64,000 nt of DNA from NCBI RefSeq assembly GCF_943192995.1, contig NZ_CALPCP010000013.1:22457-86456 (forward strand). Direction: 5' to 3'. Source of the DNA: Flintibacter muris (GTDB lineage: Bacteria > Bacillota > Clostridia > Oscillospirales > Oscillospiraceae). The notes beneath the pieces are model-generated. The model made no database searches. It saw only the letters and a list, made by a program, of their open reading frames with translations, and was not told the origin of the DNA. The translations under genes and the position numbers were made by a program. Below, in pieces: positions 58,852-64,000 of this stretch (positions are counted from its first letter, which is position 1; each line of letters starts with the position of its first letter).

Positions 58852-60098
58852 GGCCCAACCAGCTCCACATCTACAATAAATTCCTCCTCATCCCGCAGAC
58901 AGGTGAGGGCCACTACATCTCCCGCCCCCAGAGACAGTTTCAGGCGGGTCAGATCCTGGATCCCGGTGACCGGCTGGCCGTTGGCGGCCAGGATGACATC
59001 CCCGGCCCGCAGTCCCTTGGTCCAGGCGTCGCTGGTCTTCTCCACCTCAATCAGCTCCAGGCCGCCCCCTGTCAACGGCACGGTGCTGACGGTGAAGCCA
59101 AAGACGCCGGGCTTGATCTCCTCCCCGGCGATCAGGCGGTCGGCCACATATTTCACCCGCCGGGAGGGGATGGCAAAACCCAGGCCCTCGGCGGAGCCGT
59201 CCTCGGTGACAATCTTGATGGTGTTGATGCCCATCACCTGGCCGTACTGGTTCAAAAGGGGGCCGCCGGAGTTGCCGAAGTTGATGGCGGCGCTGGTCTG
59301 GATGAGCACCATAGTGGTGCCGTCCACCTCCACCGACCGGTCCAGGGAGGAGACAATGCCGTCGGTAAAGGTGGAGCGGTAGCCCAGGGAGTCCCCCAGG
59401 GCGGCCACCGGCTCGCCAATGCGCAGGGTGTTGGAGTCGCCAAAGCTGGCGGGGGTGAGGCCTGTGGCCTCCACTTTCAAAACGGCCAGATCTTCCACCG
59501 CATTGAAGCCCACCAGGCTGGCGGGCAGAATCCGGTTGTCGTGGAAGGTAATTCTAACCGCCTTGGCCCCGGCCACCACATGGGCGTTGGTGATGACATA
59601 GCCGTCCTCGGTGAGCACCACGCCGCTGCCGGCGCTGATGCCGCTGGAGGTGATGGACTCAATGGACACTGCGGAGGGCACAATCCGGTCGTAAATCTGG
59701 GTATAGCTCAAAATCTCCCCCTGAGGGGGCAGAAGGTCCACCGTCACTCCCGTACCTGTATCGGCCTGTGGGATGGACGGGGGGGTATCCTCCAGTCCGG
59801 CGTCCTGGGGGCGGTAGTCCTCTTCGTAATAGGGGCCCGGCTCCCAGCTCCAGTTCCGGAAGGATGTCCTGCTGGTGACATACCGCTCCAGCAGGCCCAC
59901 AGACAGGCAGATCACCACAATCAGGGCCAGCAGGCCCAGAAAGGCGGGCCATTTTCGCCTCTGCCGCCTGGCCCGCAGCACCGGACGGCTGGATTTAGTC
60001 CGTCCCGCCGGAATACGGACGGCGGGCGGGTCGGGAAACGCAGGGGCGGACTGCTCCCAGGGTCCTCCCTGCCACAGTCCGTCGTTTCGGTTGTCCAT
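58848..60098 (-). CDS. HtrA/DegP-like membrane-anchored serine protease
   Basis: A 416-residue protein: Pro-rich cytosolic tail, a helix at about 51-70 (AFLGLLALIVVICLSVGL), an extracytoplasmic trypsin-like domain with His173 (TNAHVVAG), Asp203 (EDLAVLK) and Ser277 (GNSGGPLLN), and one PDZ domain from about residue 330 (KTSDAWTKGLRAGDVILAAN). It degrades misfolded exported proteins. GGGGGTG before the ATG. Lies 19 bp behind the sensor kinase, so is probably the output of that two-component system. Confidence 0.95.
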   Translation of the reverse strand: MDNRNDGLWQGGPWEQSAPAFPDPPAVRIPAGRTKSSRPVLRARRQRRKWPAFLGLLALIVVICLSVGLLERYVTSRTSFRNWSWEPGPYYEEDYRPQDAGLEDTPPSIPQADTGTGVTVDLLPPQGEILSYTQIYDRIVPSAVSIESITSSGISAGSGVVLTEDGYVITNAHVVAGAKAVRITFHDNRILPASLVGFNAVEDLAVLKVEATGLTPASFGDSNTLRIGEPVAALGDSLGYRSTFTDGIVSSLDRSVEVDGTTMVLIQTSAAINFGNSGGPLLNQYGQVMGINTIKIVTEDGSAEGLGFAIPSRRVKYVADRLIAGEEIKPGVFGFTVSTVPLTGGGLELIEVEKTSDAWTKGLRAGDVILAANGQPVTGIQDLTRLKLSLGAGDVVALTCLRDEEEFIVDVELVGP

Positions 60099-60116
60099 TG
60101 TAGCACCCCCAGAGGC

Positions 60117-61559
60117 TCAGGCCAGCGTCAGTGTAAAGTGGAACTGGGTTACCCCGTCCTCGCTGGTCACAGTGATATTTTCTTTCAGGTTGCCCAAAAT
60201 GGTCTTCACAATATACAGCCCCAGCCCCACGCCCTCCCGGTCCATGGAGCGGGAGTAGTCCGCCTTGTGGAACCGCTCAAAGAGGAGGGGGAGCTCGTCC
60301 GGCGGGATGGTGGCCCCCAGGTTGCGGATGGTGGTGTGGGCCTTGCCGTCCTTCTTGGTAATCTGGACGGTGATAGAAGTGCCCGGGGCGGCAAATTTGG
60401 CCGCGTTGTCCAGCAGATTGTAGCACACCTGGGTGATGGAGTCCGGGTCGCCCCACACCATCAGCTTGTCCTCGGGCATCTGCACCTCCACGTCCAGCTG
60501 CCGGTCGGTAATTTTGGTCTCCAGGCTGATGAGCACCCGGGACATGACCTCGGTGAGGTCAAAGGCCTCCTGGGCAGTGACGGTGCTCTCCGCCAGGGCG
60601 TTGAGCCGGCTCAGGTCCAGCATCCGCCTCACCAACCGGCTGAGCCGGCGGGTTTCCGACACCACAATCTCCAGTGACTCCCGCTCCCGCTCCGGGGGGA
60701 TGGTGCCGTCCAGAATGCCCTCAGCAAAGCCGGCAATGGTGGTCATGGGGGTTTTCAGCTCGTGGGAGACGTTGGCAATAAAGTCCGCCCGCTGGCTCTC
60801 CACCTTCTCCAGGGAGTTGGCCATGGAGTTGAATGCCTCGGCCAAATCGCTGACCTCATCCCCCCGGTCCTCATAGCCGGTGACCCGGATGTCAAACTCC
60901 CCCTGGCCAAACTTCCGGGCGGCCTCCGCCATCTCGATCAGGGGGCGGGTCTGATAGGCGGAGGTAAGGGTGCTGGCAATGACCGAGATCAGGAACACCA
61001 CCACCGCCGAGAAGAAGAAAATCGTAGCGGTGGACGACCACATCTCAGACAGGTTGGAGGCGCTGGCCGACACCAGCACCATCCCCTGGGTGACCTTCAG
61101 CGTGCCGATCTGGTTGACCACCGGAAGGGCGGAGGTGTACCGCCGCTCGGGGTAGATGCCCCCCAGGCTGGTCATGCCGTTGTAGGCGCCCTCGTTCATC
61201 ACCTGGGCCACCACATCCTCCGGAAGCTGGCTGCCGTCGTCCATGGTGAAGTGGCTGCCGTCAGTGGCGAACAGGACCTTGCCGCTGCTGTCGGACACAA
61301 TGATGTGTGAGTTGGAGATCATGGCGATAGAGGCCATATAGCTGCTGTAAAACTCGTCCTGCACATTCAGGGTGAGGTAGCGCCGGTAGTAGGTGGAGGT
61401 AAAGCTTGAAATATAGCCCGCGTTGCGGATCACCGAGTCCCGGGTCTCCCCGATGATGTACCGGTAGGACAGCAGCATAAAGGCCCCGGCCAGCAGAGTA
61501 AATGAGAGCAGCATGATGCTCACCATCATAGTCAGCTGCCGGCGGTAAAGGGAGCGCAC
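60117..61559 (-). CDS. Sensor histidine kinase
   Basis: A 480-residue kinase with two helices (about 10-33 and 178-200) flanking a 145-residue sensor loop, a HAMP domain, and HisKA with ANVSHELKTPMTTIAGF (phospho-His266), then HATPase motifs DNAAKF and GVGLGLYIVK. The start is GTG 61559 with AAGGAGGTG. It pairs with the response regulator just upstream, with HtrA downstream. Confidence 0.95.
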   Translation of the reverse strand: MRSLYRRQLTMMVSIMLLSFTLLAGAFMLLSYRYIIGETRDSVIRNAGYISSFTSTYYRRYLTLNVQDEFYSSYMASIAMISNSHIIVSDSSGKVLFATDGSHFTMDDGSQLPEDVVAQVMNEGAYNGMTSLGGIYPERRYTSALPVVNQIGTLKVTQGMVLVSASASNLSEMWSSTATIFFFSAVVVFLISVIASTLTSAYQTRPLIEMAEAARKFGQGEFDIRVTGYEDRGDEVSDLAEAFNSMANSLEKVESQRADFIANVSHELKTPMTTIAGFAEGILDGTIPPERERESLEIVVSETRRLSRLVRRMLDLSRLNALAESTVTAQEAFDLTEVMSRVLISLETKITDRQLDVEVQMPEDKLMVWGDPDSITQVCYNLLDNAAKFAAPGTSITVQITKKDGKAHTTIRNLGATIPPDELPLLFERFHKADYSRSMDREGVGLGLYIVKTILGNLKENITVTSEDGVTQFHFTLTLA

Positions 61560-61626
61560 AACGAAACACCTCCTTCCGGAAAATCCTGCACAGGGGCGGC
61601 CAGCAGGCCGTCTCTACAGGCAGAGC

Positions 61627-62319
61627 TCACCCGGCCGTTCCCAGCTCAAACTTGTAGCCCACGCCCCATACGGTTTTCAGCCGCCACTGGTCGCTGACCC
61701 CCTCCAGCTTCTCCCGCAGGCGCTTGATGTGGACGTCCACCGTGCGGCTGTCGCCAAAGTAGTCAAAGCCCCACACCTCGTCCAGCAGCTGGTTCCGGGT
61801 AAACACCCGGTTGGGGGAGGAGGCCAGGTGGAACAACAGCTCCAGCTCTTTGGGGGGCGTGTCCACCCGCTGGCCGTCCACCAGCAGCTCGTAGGAGTCC
61901 AGGTTGATGACCAGCTTGTCGAAGGACAGCTTCTTCTCCCCCGTCTCCTCCTCCACGCCGGAGCGGCGCAGCACAGCGTGGATGCGGGCCAGCACCTCCT
62001 TCATCTCAAAGGGCTTGACAATGTAGTCGTCCGCCCCCTGTTCCAGGCCGGACACCTTGTCCTCCGTCTCCCCCTTGGCGGTAAGCATGATGACCGGGGT
62101 TTTGTCCGCCTCCCGGATCTTTTTCAGCACTGACCAGCCGTCCATGATGGGCAGCATAATGTCCAGCAGCACCAGGTCGGGCTGGAAGGAGCGGAACAAC
62201 TCCACCCCTTTCCCCCCGTCCTTGGCCACCTGGGTCTCAAAGCCCTCCTTTTCCAGATAGAGGTGGAGCAGCTCGGCAATATTGGCGTCATCCTCAACAA
62301 TCAGGACCTTTTTGGGCAT
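61627..62319 (-). CDS. OmpR/PhoB-family response regulator
   Basis: A 230-residue protein with a receiver domain (KKVLIVEDDANIAELL; phospho-acceptor Asp53 in LLDIMLPIMDG) and a winged-helix effector domain (SRTVDVHIKRLREKLEG). Start is ATG 62319 with GAGGTG; the frame upstream is inside a repeat. It leads the operon with the kinase, HtrA and NUDIX genes. Confidence 0.96.
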   Translation of the reverse strand: MPKKVLIVEDDANIAELLHLYLEKEGFETQVAKDGGKGVELFRSFQPDLVLLDIMLPIMDGWSVLKKIREADKTPVIMLTAKGETEDKVSGLEQGADDYIVKPFEMKEVLARIHAVLRRSGVEEETGEKKLSFDKLVINLDSYELLVDGQRVDTPPKELELLFHLASSPNRVFTRNQLLDEVWGFDYFGDSRTVDVHIKRLREKLEGVSDQWRLKTVWGVGYKFELGTAG

Positions 62320-62346
62320 AAAACGGCACCTCGCTTTTTTATAAAG

Positions 62347-62391
62347 CTGTACAGGGGCGGCTTGCAGACGGCCGCAGGCCGCCCCTACAGA
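62347..62391. repeat. Palindromic GC-rich element upstream of the two-component operon
   Basis: GTACAGGGGCGGCTTGCAGA opens it and CCGCAGGCCGCCCCTACAG closes it, giving a GGGGCGGC/GCCGCCCC stem. Related half-elements occur at about 61590-61620 and 63700-63716, so this is another small interspersed repeat. Confidence 0.6.
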
Positions 62392-62448
62392 ATAATTTCT
62401 TCTATTATTATAGCGCAAACGGCGCTGCTTGGGTGAATAATTTGTGAA

Positions 62449-63624
62449 TTACTCCCCTTTTTGCTCCTCCACATAGGAGTGATCCACCTGGATGACAGGA
62501 AAATACCGGTCGGACAGCCCCTTAATGCCCTGGCTGAGGCTTGCCCGCACCTGGCCGTCGGACAGGCGGAAGCCGTAGGGCACCACCACGTCGAAGAGGA
62601 CGTTGGTGTGGATGGGCCCGGCGGTGATGCGAAAGTCGTGGATGGTGAGGGAGGGGTCGATCCCTTTTGCAATGGCCGTCAGCTGCATCCGGAGGGCCTC
62701 GGTGCGCTCGTCCCGCATCACTGGGTCCATATGGATACAGGTCTCCACATGGTGCCTGGCTTTCAGCTCCCGCTCAATGTGGTCAATGATGTCGTGGAGC
62801 TCCAAAAAATTGCCGTCGGCGGGCACCTCGGCGTGGAGGGACATCATGGCCCTGCCTGGGCCGTAGTCGTGGTAGACCAGGTCGTGAATCCCCAGGATGT
62901 AGTCGTGGCCCAGCACAATACGGTCAATGTCGGCGGCCAACTCCCGGTCCATGGGCCGGCCCAGAAGGGGGTCCACCGTGTCCTTGGCCGCCCCCCACCC
63001 GGTGCGCAGGATGAACAGCGCCACCGCCAGCCCCAGCCAGCCGTCCAGCGGCAGAGAGTAAAAACGCCCGGCCAGCAGGCCCAGCAGCAAAATGCCGGTA
63101 CCGGCGGCGTCAGACAGGGAGTCGGCGGCGGTAGCGGCCAGAGCCGCCGACTGGATGCGCCGGGACAGCCCCCGGTTAAACCAGAACATCCACAGCTTTA
63201 CCGCAACAGAGACGGCCAGAATCGCCGCCGAGAGGACGGAAAAAACCACCGGCTCGGGATGGAAAATCTTCTGGACGGAGGACTGGGCCAGCTCCACCCC
63301 CACCAGCAAAATGAGCATGGCCACCACCAGTCCCGCCAGATACTCCATCCGGCCGTGTCCAAAGGGGTGTTCCTCGTCCGCCTCCTGGCTGGCCAGACGA
63401 AAGCCCACAAGGGTGACAACCGATGAGGCCGCGTCAGTCAGGTTGTTGAAGGCGTCAGCGGTAACGGCGATAGAGGCGGTGATAATTCCCGCCATCAGTT
63501 TACCCAAAAAAAGCGCCAAATTCAAAGCAATCCCGATTCCGCCGGACCAAGCGCCGCACCGCTGCCGGCCCTCCGGGGACTGCGGATCTCTCCCGTGAAG
63601 GCAGAAGTTAATCAGAAAGTTCAC
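62449..63624 (-). CDS. Cation diffusion facilitator (CDF) metal exporter
   Basis: A 391-residue protein with six helices. Metal-site motifs are TADAFNNLTDAASS in helix 2 and ATAADSLSDAAGT in helix 5, with HPFGHGRMEYLAG between helices 2 and 3. The C-terminal cytosolic domain (SLHAEVPADGNFLELHDIID; HVETCIHMDP) and a His/Glu-rich end complete the family. Exports Zn, Mn or Fe in exchange for protons. Start is GTG 63624, with AGGAG 10 bp before it; a TTG 7 codons earlier is less likely. Confidence 0.93.
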   Translation of the reverse strand: MNFLINFCLHGRDPQSPEGRQRCGAWSGGIGIALNLALFLGKLMAGIITASIAVTADAFNNLTDAASSVVTLVGFRLASQEADEEHPFGHGRMEYLAGLVVAMLILLVGVELAQSSVQKIFHPEPVVFSVLSAAILAVSVAVKLWMFWFNRGLSRRIQSAALAATAADSLSDAAGTGILLLGLLAGRFYSLPLDGWLGLAVALFILRTGWGAAKDTVDPLLGRPMDRELAADIDRIVLGHDYILGIHDLVYHDYGPGRAMMSLHAEVPADGNFLELHDIIDHIERELKARHHVETCIHMDPVMRDERTEALRMQLTAIAKGIDPSLTIHDFRITAGPIHTNVLFDVVVPYGFRLSDGQVRASLSQGIKGLSDRYFPVIQVDHSYVEEQKGE

Positions 63625-63900
63625 AAAAGGAACACTCCTCACCAATAAAATAGCACGCAGCAGCCAGAATTATTGCAGTCAGTCAAATTTGCTGCCATAC
63701 ACAGGGGCGGCCTGGTGTTAACAATTTTGAAGCTTGCTCTGATTGGTCTAATAATTTTTTTATTTTCCCATAAAATATATACCTTGTCAAGACTCCTGAT
63801 GACCGCCGCGTGAAAATCAATCTTCAGCGGACGGCGCGCCGGGGTCGTCGCGCCCTGCAGTGGCAAAATTGATTCCCCTGTGACCGCTGAATATCAAAAA

Positions 63901-63969
63901 GGGCCGCCCTTACGGGCGGCCCGCAGCCTGTCGAAAAGAGGCCTGTCTGTCTTCATTACCAGACAGGCC
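63901..63969. other. Two hairpins near the right edge
   Basis: GGGCCGCCC/GGGCGGCCC (63901-63922) and GGCCTGTCTG/CAGACAGGCC (63940-63969). They may end a gene beyond the window. The 63625-63900 stretch before them shows fragments of the GGGGCGGC-type repeat and no gene that I can support. Confidence 0.5.
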
Positions 63970-64000
63970 ACAAAGTTAATGAGGGATAAAATGTAGGAAG

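Overview
The window looks like chromosomal DNA from a fairly GC-rich, low-oxygen, Gram-positive gut-type bacterium, most likely an Oscillospiraceae relative (Flavonifractor/Lawsonibacter-like). This is inferred from the gene content: a giant SLH-anchored S-layer protein, an SLH-GH25 lysozyme, a Feo iron system with two FeoA proteins and a cysteine-rich FeoB partner, TRAP transport, ECF sigma/anti-sigma pairs, CIRCE control of htpG, and interspersed repeats of the GGAGGTGGCACGGCGAAGCC type. No rRNA marker is present, so the species is not settled.

Positions 1-12,000 form an accessory, defence-like region that is almost entirely on the minus strand. It opens with a serine recombinase and a partner gene, joined to the truncated 5' end of a probable MmeI-like DNA methyltransferase. 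An IS1595-type transposase remnant flanked by related direct repeats, tRNA-Arg(ACG) and a small aconitase/LeuC-like fragment follow. Two overlapping gene pairs come next: a 998-residue HExxH protein with a SIR2-domain protein (3455-7760), and an AAA ATPase with an HNH endonuclease resembling Septu PtuA/PtuB (8762-11984). Between them lie a Gly/Pro-rich small gene, several palindromes and a truncated reading frame.

Positions 12,400-21,000 carry a small-molecule uptake and amide-hydrolysis cluster: a LacI regulator, a nitrilase-superfamily hydrolase, a creatininase-family hydrolase, a complete DctP-DctQ-DctM TRAP transporter, an APC permease and a DMT exporter. LacI-type operators lie in the divergent control region.

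Positions 21,400-36,600 concern the cell envelope: a TetR regulator, an MMPL transporter with a large secreted coiled-coil partner, a small tail-like protein, the S-layer protein, the SLH-GH25 lysozyme and two membrane-tethered XRE regulators.

Positions 36,900-46,000 hold a DtxR-type regulator and the feoA-feoA-feoB-Cys-rich operon with three DtxR-like operators, a secreted repeat protein, a PfoR-like PTS IIC protein preceded by a perfect 36-nt palindrome, a DUF1846 protein and a polytopic membrane protein.

Positions 45,900-54,500 contain a sigma/anti-sigma fusion relic, a cassette of four overlapping genes sharing a two-helix membrane module (MerR-fused at one end, YbjQ-fused at the other), TrmO, a CBS protein, a PH-like protein divergent from a ribbon-helix-helix regulator with paired palindromes, HtpG under an extended CIRCE element, and an FMN-dependent dehydrogenase. 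Positions 54,800-63,600 hold an ECF sigma/anti-sigma pair, an LCP cell-wall ligase, an operon of response regulator, sensor kinase, HtrA protease, NUDIX hydrolase and a small protein, and a CDF metal exporter.
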